A stretch of 64,000 nt of DNA from Daldinia sp. FL1419 (lineage: Eukaryota; Ascomycota; Sordariomycetes; Xylariales; Hypoxylaceae), in the NCBI GenBank assembly GCA_025201765.1, contig MU623465.1, positions 40,568 to 104,567 of the forward strand, in the 5' to 3' direction. The notes beneath the pieces were generated by a model. The model worked only from the letters and a program-made list of their open reading frames with translations, made no database searches and was not told where the DNA came from. Made by a program: the position numbers and the translations under genes. This document shows, piece after piece, positions 48,801-60,300 of the stretch; within the stretch, counting starts at the first letter, position 1; every line of letters begins with the position of its first letter.

Positions 48801-50267
48801 CCTTCTAGTGCAGGTATGAATAAGACTCCTGGTTTTACGCCTCAAAGCTCTTTCGACGGCCTGGCAGGGAGCTTCTCTACTGTATCCCGACCCGACCAGG
48901 AGCGGCGAGGCCTCCCGGGCGAGCTAGGCCAGAATGCTCCCATTTTCCCTCAACCGAATCCCGTCAGCCCCCGCTCACCGAGCCCAGTGCGAGGCTCGGT
49001 ACCACCTCGAATGCTCGGCCGGGACCAATCGCGATCATTTAGTGCGCCTGGTATGGCGTCTCAACTTCTTGGTTCATCCAGACGTCAGCAATTTCAGATC
49101 GGACCTTCGGTTACCAATAATCCTGCCTACATCGAGGATATGCTCGAGAAACAACGAAAAGCGAAGGCGAAAAGGGAGGCCGAGGAAAAGCAATTACTCC
49201 TTGACGAAGAGGATAGTGCTATTCAGAATATATTAAAAGCAGACCTCCAACCGACGTTGGAGCTTGATGAATTTATTGCCCATCCAGGTGCAGTCCCACC
49301 AGCCGGTGACAGCGTACCCGCGCAGGTCGAGGCTGTATATAGGGACATCAACTCGATGATTGACACCCTCGGCCTTAACGCACGATCGCTTGCAAATTTC
49401 ATTAAAGGGCACAAGGAACTCTATATCAAAGAATATACGAGAGATGATCTAGCTACTCCGGACGACTGGGCCCTATCCGGACTTGAGGGTCTAGCCCGAA
49501 TCATCGATGAGGATCTAACCAATGCTCTCGAGGAAGCCAGAGTAAGGGACATGGCGGGAAAACTTGCAGAGTGCGACAATATTCAACGCGAGCTTACTCG
49601 CGATCGCAACAAGCAGGCGGATCTCAGGAAAATTGTTTTATCGCGTCTTGACCCAGAACAGACCGTCGCAAATCGTAGTTTGCCTCTCAGTGCCGAACAG
49701 GCGGCTCAACAGAGTGATTTACGACGAGAATACGCAAAGTTTACAAAGTTATTAACAGAGGCGGAGGAAAGCCTAACTTTACTCAAAGCCAAGATTGTCT
49801 CTGCTAACAGCGCTAACGGGAAGGGTGGCCCAACACCAACTATCGAAGCTGTAGTGCGTACCATTACTAAATTAACTACCATGGTCGAGAAACGTAGTGG
49901 CGATATTGACGTCCTCGAGAATCAAATGAGGAAGTTAGGAGTTAGTTCGCATGGGCCAGGTAGTCGTGAGGGTTCGCCTTTCGCTACACCAAATGGCAAG
50001 AGATTGTCCACGTCAGTGTTCTCTCCAGATCCTTCCATACGTGAGAGCACGCCACAGCGCAGCAGTGTGCTTCGCCACTCAGTATCGGGGAGTATCGGTG
50101 GAAGTATATTTAACACACCACCACGTAAGAAGCTAGGTGGTTTCGGAGACGTGGAAAAGAAGGCTGTAAAGGAGAAGCGGGAGCGCAAGACAGCTGTTCT
50201 CGGGAACCTTAGGAGTAGCCTGCAAAAAAGGGGCGTAAATGTTTGGGCCGTAGACGATATTGAGTAG
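45836..50267 (+). CDS. NUP159: Nucleoporin Nup159 (Nup214/Nup146-like)
   Basis: Cytoplasmic-filament nucleoporin that recruits the DEAD-box helicase Dbp5 for mRNA export. Two exons, 45836-46568 and 46618-50267, give 4383 nt and 1460 residues. The intron is only 49 bp; splicing joins NYF to VSSLVWLEND. The order of regions fits the family. An N-terminal beta-propeller covers about 1-440. An FG-repeat region covers about 445-730 (TPFGASNSSTFG, FGTSSFGSS, PAFGQSTG). A Pro/Ser/Thr-rich linker contains reiterated PLPPDP motifs (about 800-905) and an acidic stretch (SDSEDDLSEEEGTE). A coiled-coil C-terminal domain covers about 1080-1400 and anchors to the Nup82 complex. A basic tail ends GVNVWAVDDIE. 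The gene converges on the dynein intermediate chain gene. Confidence 0.95.
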
Positions 50268-50788
50268 GAATAGTCACATGCTAGCAAGGAGCTACGGTTA
50301 CGATCAGTGATAAGATTAGGTTACGAGATCGGGGCTTTATATGTTTTAGTTTGTTGGTAGTTTTAGACACAAAAAGATCATGACTACCAAAAAAAAGGGA
50401 CTCCTGATACAAAGAGACCACTTAGGCACTAGGCGTTTTTTTTTTTTTTTTTTTCTTCGTCGTAAGGTTAGGTCAATTAAACGTATGCTACATGTAGGTT
50501 GAGAAGTGGTTGTATCTAAATATTCCAGTTTCTAGCTAGACTAAGAGCCAGAAACTACGCCGCAACCACACTCGCTCGTCATACCAAGCCGTCTCATCGC
50601 TTGATGAATGCCATTTTCCGGGCTGGGGTATAAAATACAGATACATGCACAATTAAACAGCCCCACGTTACTTTTCCCAGCACAAGGGCCACAACCCAAA
50701 AAACGGCGCTCCCCTCCCCAAGAATCAAAGAGTAACCTAGTTGCTAGTAATAGCAATAAAAAAGGCCAAGTATGATAACTTAAGCAGC
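50268..50788. terminator. convergent 3' region with T tract
   Basis: 521 bp between the stops of NUP159 (+) and the dynein gene (-). It contains a T tract of about 17-20 (50438-50454) and AATAAA-like signals (AGCAATAAAAAA near 50752 on the plus strand). It is likely the overlapping 3' UTR/poly(A) zone; exact sites are not claimed. Confidence 0.5.
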
Positions 50789-52935
50789 CTACACAAAACC
50801 AGCAACCCCTCCGCTAACGGCTTCAAGCCTAGCGACGAGTTTCTTGACATTAGTCCACTCCTCACTCCTGACTGCCTCCTTGCCACCTAAATCAGGTCCA
50901 ACTTCAAACACGCTAACAACAGCATCGATACCACCGGTAGCTAACCTCTTACCTTCGCCATTCTCCCAGGCAATCTTATTTAGACTCTTGCTCAGTAGCT
51001 GGCGACCGTCCTTACGAGGCGTAGGACTAATCTTAGCAACGGGGATCTCCGTCTCGACGGTAATATCCCAAAGCTCAAGGGAACCAGCGCCGTCGACGAG
51101 GGCGAAGACGCCGGGGCGGACGGGGGACCAGGCGGCATCGTAGACGACATCCTCGCGTACGAAGTCTAGGAGCGGGGGCACGGCAGTGCCGGCACTCTCG
51201 ACAATAGTGCTTGTTGCGGCGGGGGCACGGACCTTCCAAAGCTTGACGGACCAGTCAAGGGATGAGGAGAGGACTAGGTCGCCTAAGTCGACGGGGCCGC
51301 GGGCCGGATGAAAATCGACGCTCATGACGGGGGCTGCATGCCCCTTGTACGAAACGCGAGAGTCGACACCGGCCTTAGCACCGGCGCGATCATACCGGTG
51401 GCACGGATAAATTGGACCCTCTTCTGACCCCACAAGGAAGTAAGTTGGGTCTGCTTGGGGGAACGCCATGGCGGTAGGTGCGAGGTCTTCGAATTTGTTA
51501 GGAGGCGGCGTTGTAAGAGTAAGGTTTTCTTGAGGCTGGGAGAGCATATCAACGCTCCACACACAGAAAGCGCCGTCGGTCGAAACCGAAATGATGTTGT
51601 TTGCGTTCTGGGTACCGACGATATCAACGGAGTAGACCGGATGCGTGTGACCCGAGCCCGTTAGGGGTGTTTTCTGTACAGGGGCAGATTTTGCCCGGGT
51701 ATCCCATAGAAGGACTTGCCCTGAATATGTGCCGCCTATAATTAAGTTGGGATGGAAAGGGGAAAACTTTGCAGTTAGAATATCGGATTGAGCATGGAAG
51801 AGGAACTCTGGTCGATCGTGGAGATGCTGATTCCATACTTGCACAACCCCATCAGGGTCGTGAGGCGCGGATGGATTTTTAGTGTAGGATGCTAGCAGAA
51901 GCTCAGGAAACTTGGGTGAGAAGTCAATGCTGCTAATCATGCGCTTTTTGGACCATCGCTCATCGTAAAATTGCACGACTTCCTTAACCCTTCTACGTCC
52001 CTTTCCGCCCGTGTTACCCGCTTGTTCATCATCATCTTCAATATCATGGGCTTGGAGTGAATAATCCGTCAAGATATCATACTCATTGCTGATATCGAGT
52101 GCTCGCTCAATAACTTTGGTTGAACGTTCCACGAAATCTACGAACTCATCAGATGCTACAACAGCCGCTAGTTCTTCGCTGTTTAATGCCCTAGCGGGAA
52201 AATTTGAGGTAACGACAGAGTTAGTTTGTAATGGTCCATCGGCGATTAATTCCCGAGCAGCTTTTAGTTCCTCTTCGATCTCTATTCGTAAATTTTGACG
52301 TAGTTCTTCTTCCCTTTCGCGTTTCCATCTGCTCAGCCGCTTGTTGGGAGTGGATGTTGTGGCAGGAAGGTCTTCGTCCTCGGCATCTGAGAAGGCTCGG
52401 GGTCGTATGGCTGGGGGCGTCCAGTCATCTGTGGTTTGTACACCCTTGCTATAGGAGAATATTTCTTTAACGGGAGATGGCGGGCATTCGAATATAGTTT
52501 GAAGGGGTACTGTGGTTAAAACCTGCGGTTGAGTCGAAGCAGGCGGGCCGTTCACCTGGGAAGCATATTCAGAATGCGTACCGCTAAGATCATCGGCACT
52601 TAAAACGCTATTAGGTCGACTTCCTCGTAGACCAGGAGATGCCACACCCGTTGTGGAAGAAGCAGGTCTACTTTCGCCCACCAAACTATTAATCAAGGAC
52701 TCGATGACCTTGCGATTGTCACGACCCGGAGTGGGGGAGATGAGCTATGATATAAATTAGCAAGAAACAGGTAGGGGAGAAAGGATAATGATGGGGATAA
52801 ACCGACGTCGCTAGGACCGCCGCCTACACTAGGTCTAGCAACAGAAGCTGCCTGACTAGCTCTTAATTCTCGTTGTCTCTTAAGTTCGGCAAGTTTCGCC
52901 TTCTTTGCTAGAATCTCATCTCGTCGTTGTTGCAT
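50789..52935 (-). CDS. Cytoplasmic dynein 1 intermediate chain
   Basis: WD40 intermediate chain of cytoplasmic dynein, which links the motor heavy chain to dynactin and the light chains and serves nuclear migration and retrograde transport in hyphae. Exons 52935-52807 and 52744-50789 make 2085 nt and 694 residues. The N-terminal helix MQQRRDEILAKKAKLAELKRQ matches the dynactin/NudE-binding single alpha helix. The light-chain region shows ECPPSPVKEIFSYSKGVQTT (Tctex1-type site then LC8-type KGVQT). A coiled/linker region leads to about seven WD40 repeats from residue 270 on (YDERWSKKRMISSIDFSP, QVLLWDTR, WSVKLWKV, SLELWDI). The intron donor is not certain: AC|GTCGGT keeps the frame with the TAG acceptor, while the neighbouring CG|GTTTAT would not. 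It is divergent from the ATP synthase e gene. Confidence 0.93.
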
Positions 52936-53512
52936 CTTGTACTCTACAGAGACCCATGCCGGGTACGGTGTCTACTTTTCAAATGGAAAACGGATCTAGA
53001 TAAACCTAGGATTGGCGGGTTGGGCGGATGGTCGTCGAGGTGAGCCGGTTTGATAATATTTTGAAGGAGGTTGAATTCTATAACTCGACAATCTTCGAAA
53101 ACTTGCGCAACAGTTTTAGAGGGTAAATTATTTACCTAGGCGGGTAAGTGTTTTAAAGTTAAGGGGATCGCGACAGAGTTATTGAAATTCTAACAGGAAC
53201 TACCAAGGACGTCTCGCTACCTGAATCAGCTTGTACCTTAAAATGATGCGCGTTCCTTTGTCGGGATATCGCGACACCGGTAGCATCCGTGCGCCCACCT
53301 AATTTACAGTTTACATGTGTACCTTTACCTGCCAGTAGCGGCCACAGAGGTCTTATAAAAAATTAGGTTACTTGAGCAGTTACTTGCAGTTCTAGCATTT
53401 TATTGGTTCATATTAGGATCGATGTACTTGTATATTACCCACTTATTTAGCTCGGCTCGTACCACCACATGTATCGACAATAACTCTAGCAGTTGGCTTC
53501 TGCTGGTCTGTT

Positions 53513-53545
<33 letters not shown>

Positions 53546-53759
53546 AAAAAAAAGAAATTTAGAAAATAGAAAATAAGTCTACGAAATTTCCCGACGCCGT
53601 TCAGACTTCCGTAACAAGCCTCTCACCATTCCATCTCCCACTTCGAACCGCAACCCTCGACAATTCCTCCCCCGTGGAACAGGGCCAATTGGCATCCTAT
53701 AGCCGACCCGTGCACAGCTGATTGATCGCTCGTTCCGTTGCTTATCACATATCGGCCTA
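52936..53759. promoter_or_regulatory. divergent promoter region (dynein IC / ATP synthase e) with A-rich tract
   Basis: 824 bp between divergent starts. Contains a 60 bp A-rich tract with scattered G (53513-53575). No further gene is supportable. Confidence 0.5.
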
Positions 53760-54193
53760 ATGTCTACCACTTCGGGAGTCAACGTACGTGTGCCGCTGGA
53801 TATCCCGCTGGGCTTCCCGTATGCCCGAGATATGTAACAAGATCATAACTAACAGTATTTTATATAGGTGCTCCGGTATTCGGCACTTGCCTTCGGTGTC
53901 TTCTACGGTTTCACGCACCAAAGATCCATCAACGCATCGCAAAGGGCTGCAGCGGCAAAGAAGGAGTATGAACACAAGCAGCAGTTAATAGAGAAGGCGA
54001 GGGCCGAATATGCGAGGTCCAAGAACCCTGCTACTGCGTCATCTGAAAATGGACCCCGTACGTTCTCCGCGGTCACATAATGAAGCAGAATCAAATAAAG
54101 TACTAACGATACGATTTAGTGAACCAAGACCCGATGGGCCCTAACTTTGATCTGGAAGCCTATTTCAACGCCCTCGCAGCGCAAAATCCATAA
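53760..54193 (+). CDS. Mitochondrial F1Fo-ATP synthase subunit e (Tim11/Atp21)
   Basis: Small inner-membrane subunit that dimerises the ATP synthase and helps shape cristae. Three exons, 53760-53783 (only 24 nt), 53868-54057 and 54120-54193, make 288 nt and 95 residues, the usual size. The N-terminal helix VNVLRYSALAFGVFYGFTHQR carries the conserved GxxxG dimerisation motif (Gly18, Gly22). A charged helix (AKKEYEHKQQLIEKARAEYA) follows, and the C-terminus reads GPNFDLEAYFNALAAQNP. The first exon codes MSTTSGVN and is too short for simple ORF finding. The last junction (ENGP|LNQDP) removes the apparent stop. Confidence 0.93.
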
Positions 54194-54640
54194 GGGGGGT
54201 GTAGTAATATTAATACCAAGCCCAGTGCGCGTGGAAATCCAATAGAGACTTGGGGCAGAGACGGAGGAGGGATGGCTCAGGGCGAGCTCGGTGCGGCCAG
54301 AGTTGGATCGAAGCTGCTTCCTCTACGAACGACTTTGCAGGCTCTGTCTGTGTATGATTGCGATACAGTTCCCCAAAAAAAAGAAAAAAAAGAAAAAAAA
54401 AAGCACTTCGTAGATTTCCTCGGTTTTTACGCTGTACATGTGTACAATACCAAGATTTATGCTAACCTAGACCATTGGGCCGGATCTTGCGTGACGTTTA
54501 TAGCACGGCCCTCGGCGGCTGTGGTTCATTTTCTTTTAAGTCAATTTATACTATCTACTGTCAATCTCCTATTCTCATATGATACTTTTGATATTCCTGG
54601 TAGATCAAGATTAAGAATTTGCTCTTAAATAAGGTTCATC
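54194..54640. other. 3' flank of ATP synthase e, no gene called
   Basis: Contains an A/G tract (54376-54402). The 118-codon frame at 54272-54628 runs through this tract and has no recognisable similarity, so it is treated as chance. Confidence 0.45.
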
Positions 54641-55249
54641 CATAATTTAGCTATCTATCACTTTTAGCATAAGATCTTAAGGCAATATTAGGTAGACGAA
54701 TACCATTCTGACGATTGGTCATTTTCTATTGCGCATATATGTTGGTCAATATTAAATAAATAATAATCCCTTAAGGTATAGAAAGCAATATTACAATATA
54801 TATTTGATATTGTTTAAATATTGTGCAATAAATTTATTTAAATTACTTTAAATTTTCTTAAGGTTTATTATCATAATAAAAATCTATATCTTTCTTATTT
54901 CATTAATTATGCCATAATCCCAACTGACCAATCAGCTCCTAGAGAATTCAGGGAAAAAGACCTGTAATTTCGGATATTTTCTATTATTATATAAGCACTT
55001 CCAATCAAAAATATATATAAATTATTTTAAAAAATCATAAATTTAATTAAAATTTAAATAATATTAATTATTAATATTTTTAAATAATTTTTAAATTAAT
55101 ATAATAAATTAAAGTAATTTTAAATTTTAATATATCCCATATATATACCTATGGCTTTTTATGGCATATAACTTTTTTAATTGAGCAAAAATTTATATTA
55201 ATAAAATCTCCTTATAAATTATCTAATTATTATTTTATTATTATTTATT

Positions 55250-56590
55250 ATTACTCCAATTTACCTAAAATATATTACAGGTATCTAGTTTATCTTTTGG
55301 TATTTATTCCAAGTAAGAATTGTATTTCAGAAAAAACCTACTTGTTATTTATTTAAATAAATTATATTATTATAATTTTAATTTTATTTTATATTTTTAT
55401 TAAAATTTATTTTTTAATAAAAATAATTAAATTTTAATATAAAAAAATATTTTATACATTATAATGTCTGAATTTTGTGAAATGGTATGGTGGTAATTTA
55501 AATATAAGGTAATAATAAAATTTAAAATAATTTTATTATTTTTTTTAATAAATAATAAAAATGTTATTATATTATAAAAAAATTATTTTAAAGGAAGGTT
55601 AAAATGTATATAATTTGTACAAAATATAAATATATATAAATAATTTTATATTTTTATAAAAAATCATTATCCATTCTTATTTTTACAATCTTTTTTTTAA
55701 TACCACAATATTATATTTATTTTCTAAAATAGTTTAAAATAATGTTATTAATTTGTAACTTTTCTTAATTAATCTTAATTTTCTTTATATATTTTATTTA
55801 TATTTTATAATATTATAATATAATACCATTATATCTATTATATTTATAATTTAATATTGCCTTAAAAAACCTACTTTATTTTTATATATATATTATATTA
55901 AATAAAAAAAATTTATATATTTATAAATATTTTATTATTTTTCTAATTTTATTTTATTATTAATTTTCTTTAAATATTTTAATCCTCTTATTAAAAACTA
56001 TTATAATATTTTAGATTTAATATAATATTTTAATATTATATTATATTAGAATTACAATCTTAATATAATTATATATTATAAAAATAATTTATTTATTAAA
56101 AATGGAAAATTATATAAAAAATGTAATTATGCCTTTCCAGTATAATTTTAAAAATTAATTATTAAGGCTTTATTATAATTTTTCCAAAATTTTTAAACTT
56201 TTAAGAAATTTATTAAAAGATTATTAATAATATTTAATAATTATTTTTATTATATTTAATCCTTTATTTATTAGGTTTATAACTTTTATATGTTTTAATA
56301 ATTTTAAAAAAATTATTTATTTTAATATTATTAATATTATAATTATTTTATAATATAATTTTATTTTATATTTATTTTATTAATATTTATTAATTATAAT
56401 ATAAAATTTATAAAGGAATTAATTTTAATAAAAAATATATATATATTATTTTATCTTTAATAATCTATATTATCTTTATATATTATTATTATAACAATCT
56501 TTTATTTAAGAAATTTAATTAATATTAAATGTTCTGCCATTCCTTGATGATGGTCCGCTACAAATCCTTAGCAACTTCCCAGTATACCCA
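55250..56590 (+). mobile_element. Family X repeat, copy ii
   Basis: Plus-strand counterpart of the insertion at 37396-39567. It starts ACTCCAATTTACCTAAAATA after a TTATTA run and follows copy i for over 1.3 kb. A sharply conserved patch at 56530-56595 (TGCCATTCCTTGATGATGG…) kept its C and G, whereas the same place in copy i is fully degraded. The match stops there and degenerate repeats follow. Confidence 0.6.
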
Positions 56591-56599
56591 GGCAAATTA

Positions 56600-56999
56600 T
56601 TTAATTAAAATATTAAAAAAAATTTTAATTTAAAATTTTAATTAAATAAAATTTTTAATAAAATAAAAACTTAAATAATTTTTATAAGATATATTATGTA
56701 TTTTAATTACTTTATAATAAATTATATTTTAAAAAGAATATTAAAATAATTAAATAAAAGACTAATTAATATAAATAATTATTAATATTTAAAAAAAATA
56801 AAATAAATAATATATTTAATAAAAGAAAAAAAATCATAAATTCTTATAAATAATTATATAAATAGAAATATTTAAAAAATTTAACCTAAATAATTAAAAA
56901 CTAATATTTAAGGATTTATATATTAAATAAAAATTATAATTAAATAAAAACTCTAATAATTATTTAAATGCAAAATCATTATATCTTAAAGAAAGTATT

Positions 57000-57000
<1 letters not shown>
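56600..57000 (+). repeat. Degenerate repeat family, partial copy
   Basis: About one and a half units of the family found at 30930-33580 (ATCATAAATTCTTATAAATA, TTATATTTTAAAAAGAATAT, and so on), here without the conserved terminus. Confidence 0.55.
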
Positions 57001-57004
<4 letters not shown>

Positions 57005-57058
<54 letters not shown>

Positions 57059-57062
57059 TTAT
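57005..57062. repeat. (TTTA)n microsatellite
   Basis: About 14 uninterrupted TTTA units. The same motif also precedes family X sequence at 60776. Confidence 0.85.
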
Positions 57063-57428
57063 TAATTAGGATTTTATTAATTACTTTATTAATTTTTTAT
57101 AATAATTTCCAAAAAGTTTCAATATAATAATAGGACTTTATCCCAATTAATTCAATAAATAATTTAACCTATTTCATAGATTGAATTAAGACCCCTACCC
57201 AACGTGGAGCTCTTTCTGCAACTGCGACGCGCGGATCGATTTTGTGAAAGCTCCAGCTGTCCTCTCACTACTTCCATCCTTTATCCATTGAAGCCAAGAA
57301 GTTTTCCCAATTCCAAATCTAACCAAACCTAATCAACCCCACTCCCTTCAAAACATCTCCAATATTTTCTCAAATGTTGACACCGTCAACCAACTAGTTC
57401 CATTGTCTCGAGACAGCATTCATCCACA

Positions 57429-59917
57429 ATGGCTGTCGCATCTGGCGCCAGCTCTACGCCTGTCGACTTACTCGTCAACGTGGGCAGGAACCAGAGCACC
57501 AAAACTTTGTTAAGAGTTATTATTCTCTTCTTCATTGCCGGCGCTGCCGTTGCCAGTCGACTGTTTTCGGTTATTCGTACGCCTCTACCTTGATCCTTGA
57601 CCCGTTATTACGTCGAGTCTACCTGCTAATGTAGTAATATTATAGGTTTCGAGAGTATTATCCATGAGTGTTAGTTATGACCTCTCCTCCCCAATATAAC
57701 GAACATATATAACAGCATATGTCATTTATAGCACCATTTCTAACTTCGTATCTGCATAGTCGACCCGTGGTTCAACTTTCGAGCAACAAAATACCTAGTT
57801 GCTCATGGATTCTACGACTTTTGGGATTGGTTTGACGACCGAACATGGCATCCTCTCGGGCGAGTTACCGGAGGTACTCTCTATCCTGGCTTGATGGTTA
57901 CAAGTGGTGTTATCTATCACCTTCTCCGTGCTTTGACCGTTCCCGTTGACATCCGAAATATCTGTGTGCTTCTTGCACCAGCTTTCTCCGGTCTAACTGC
58001 TTTCGCCTCTTACCTGCTCACTAATGAGATGACCACCTCCCCGTCTGCTGGTCTTCTCGCTGCAGCTTTTATGGGTATTGCTCCGGGTTACATCTCGAGA
58101 TCCGTGGCTGGTTCCTACGATAACGAGGCTATCGCTATCTTCCTCCTTGTTTTTACCTTTTACCTCTGGATCAAGGCATTGAAGTTGGGTTCCGTACTGT
58201 GGGGTGCCCTCTGCGCCCTCTTTTATGGATACATGGTAGCCTCGTGGGGTGGATACGCCTTTATCACATGTTTGGTGCCTCTGCATGCTTTCGTACTTAT
58301 CTGCATGGGTAGATTTAGCATGCGACTCTACGTCTCGTACACCACTTGGTACGCTCTCGGTACTTTAGCTAGCATGCAGATTCCCTTCGTCGGTTTCCTC
58401 CCGGTCCGCACTAGCGAACACATGCCAGCTCTTGGCATCTTCGGCTTTCTCCAACTCGTCGCCTTCCTCGAATACGTCAGGTCGGCAGTCCCAAGCCGTC
58501 AGTTCCAGACATTCCTGTACGTTGGTTTGGGTGGTGTATTTGGCATTTCGCTTCTCGGCCTAATTGGTCTCACGACTTTTGGATACATCGCGCCCTGGTC
58601 CGGTCGATTCTATTCTCTTTGGGATACCGGATACGCCAAGATCCATATCCCCATCATCGCGTCCGTATCTGAACACCAACCTACCGCTTGGCCCGCTTTC
58701 TTCTTTGACTTGAATTTCTTAATCTGGCTTTTCCCAGCCGGCGTTTACTTATGCTTCCAGAGACTCGAGGATGAGCATGTCTTCATTATTGTATACGCCT
58801 TATTCGGAAGCTACTTCGCTGGCGTCATGGTACGATTAATGCTTACTCTTACTCCCGTTGTGTGCGTGGCCGCTGCTATCGCGGTTTCCCAAGTCCTTGA
58901 CACGTACTTAGTTGTCAGATCACCAGAGCTCACAGAGAACAAAGAGGACGAGAATGCCGACACTAAGAAAGCATCAAAGCACGGAGTTCTCCGAACCGCA
59001 GCGCAACCCGTAGTAGGCATCTACAATTTTTTATCGAAGAGTTTCATAGCAGGATGTATGACATTGTACCTACTCCTTTTCGTGCAGCATTGCACCTGGG
59101 TGACTTCAAACGCCTATTCGTCGCCGTCTGTGGTGCTTGCAAGTAGAATGCCAGATGGTAGCCAACATATCATCGACGACTACCGAGAAGCTTACCAGTG
59201 GCTTCGACAAAATACCAAGGAGGACGCCAAGATCATGTCTTGGTGGGACTATGGTTATCAAATTGGTGGCATGGCTGACCGTCCCACTCTGGTCGATAAT
59301 AATACATGGAACAATACTCACATCGCCACCGTCGGTAAAGCCATGAGCTCGCGAGAAGAAGTTAGCTACCCTATAATGCGCCAACACGAGGTCGATTACG
59401 TCCTTGTTGTTTTCGGTGGTCTCCTCGGCTACTCTGGCGATGACATCAACAAATTCCTATGGATGGTAAGGATCGCTGAAGGTATCTGGCCTGACGAGGT
59501 CAAGGAGCGTGACTTTTTCACCGCCCGGGGCGAGTACAGAGTTGACGACCAAGCCTCCGAGACCATGAAGAACAGTTTAATGTAAGTTTTACCCCTCGCA
59601 TATTCAGTTGGAAAAGGATCTCTAACGTGTGTTTTGTCGAATACAGGTACAAGATGTCGTACTACAACTACGGTTCTCTCTTCCCACCCGGACAAGCCCA
59701 AGACCGTGTCCGAGGTGCCCGACTTCCCGACAAGGGCCCAGTTTTAAACACATTGGAAGAGGCTTATACTAGTGAAAACTGGATCATTAGGATCTACAAG
59801 GTAAAGGATCTTGATAATGTAGGTCGAGATCATGCAGCTGCCGCTTCCTTTGAGAGGGGGCATAAGAAGAAGAAGGCTATTAAAAAGCGGGGACCGAGAG
59901 TTCTAAGGGTTGACTAA
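57429..59917 (+). CDS. STT3: Oligosaccharyltransferase catalytic subunit Stt3
   Basis: ER membrane enzyme that transfers the lipid-linked oligosaccharide to Asn in N-X-S/T; essential in fungi. Four exons, 57429-57576, 57646-57669 (a 24-nt microexon), 57760-59581 and 59647-59917, give 2265 nt and 754 residues. Catalytic elements are all present: HEFDPWFNFR (Asp59, first metal ligand), SYDNEA (Asp178 and Glu180), SVSE (Glu362) and the acceptor-binding WWDYG (552-556). The microexon encodes FESIIHE and, with its neighbours, rebuilds the first catalytic motif. The lumenal DNNTWNNTH (571-577) contains the conserved N-glycosylation sequons of Stt3 itself. The basic tail (GHKKKKAIKKRGPR) is usual for fungal members. 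The gene stands alone between two AT-rich blocks and shows no sign of RIP damage. Confidence 0.97.
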
Positions 59918-60300
59918 TGGAATGGAAATGAAAATAATAAATTATAAAGGATTAATTTAGATAAAAAGAAAAGATAAATTGATTGATATGGTGATTTATT
60001 CTGAATCAATCATATCTATATACTTGTTAAGGATGTGGATCTTGCTGGGAGCACAGACCATCTGGCAAAATGAAGACTGCCCAGCAGAACCCTGATTGCC
60101 TAAGGTTAATTTAATATAAATGTTTATCATATAATATATAGGGAAAAATTATGATTGTAAAATTTAGGTTATATCTGATTTTAGGAGGGATATTATGTTG
60201 GCCATAAATAATTCTTAAAGAAGGTTATTTATATATATAATAAAGCATTTTTTTTAGATGTATTTGCCTTAAATATTCTTAAGGTTTTTTGTTATAATAA
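59918..60300. other. 3' flank of STT3, transition to AT-rich DNA
   Basis: Composition falls within 100 bp of the stop. A normal-composition patch (60030-60105) contains no open frame I can support. Confidence 0.5.

Larger units (their letters stand above)
54640..57180. other. second AT-rich RIP-like block
   Basis: 2.5 kb of AT-saturated DNA separating the housekeeping island from STT3. It contains family X copy ii, a fragment of the degenerate repeat family and a TTTA microsatellite. A less mutated piece lies at 54905-54975. Confidence 0.85.

Noticed and set aside
54272..54628. 118-codon plus-strand frame after ATP synthase e
   Set aside because: Passes through an A/G tract and ends in AT-rich DNA; no similarity recognised.
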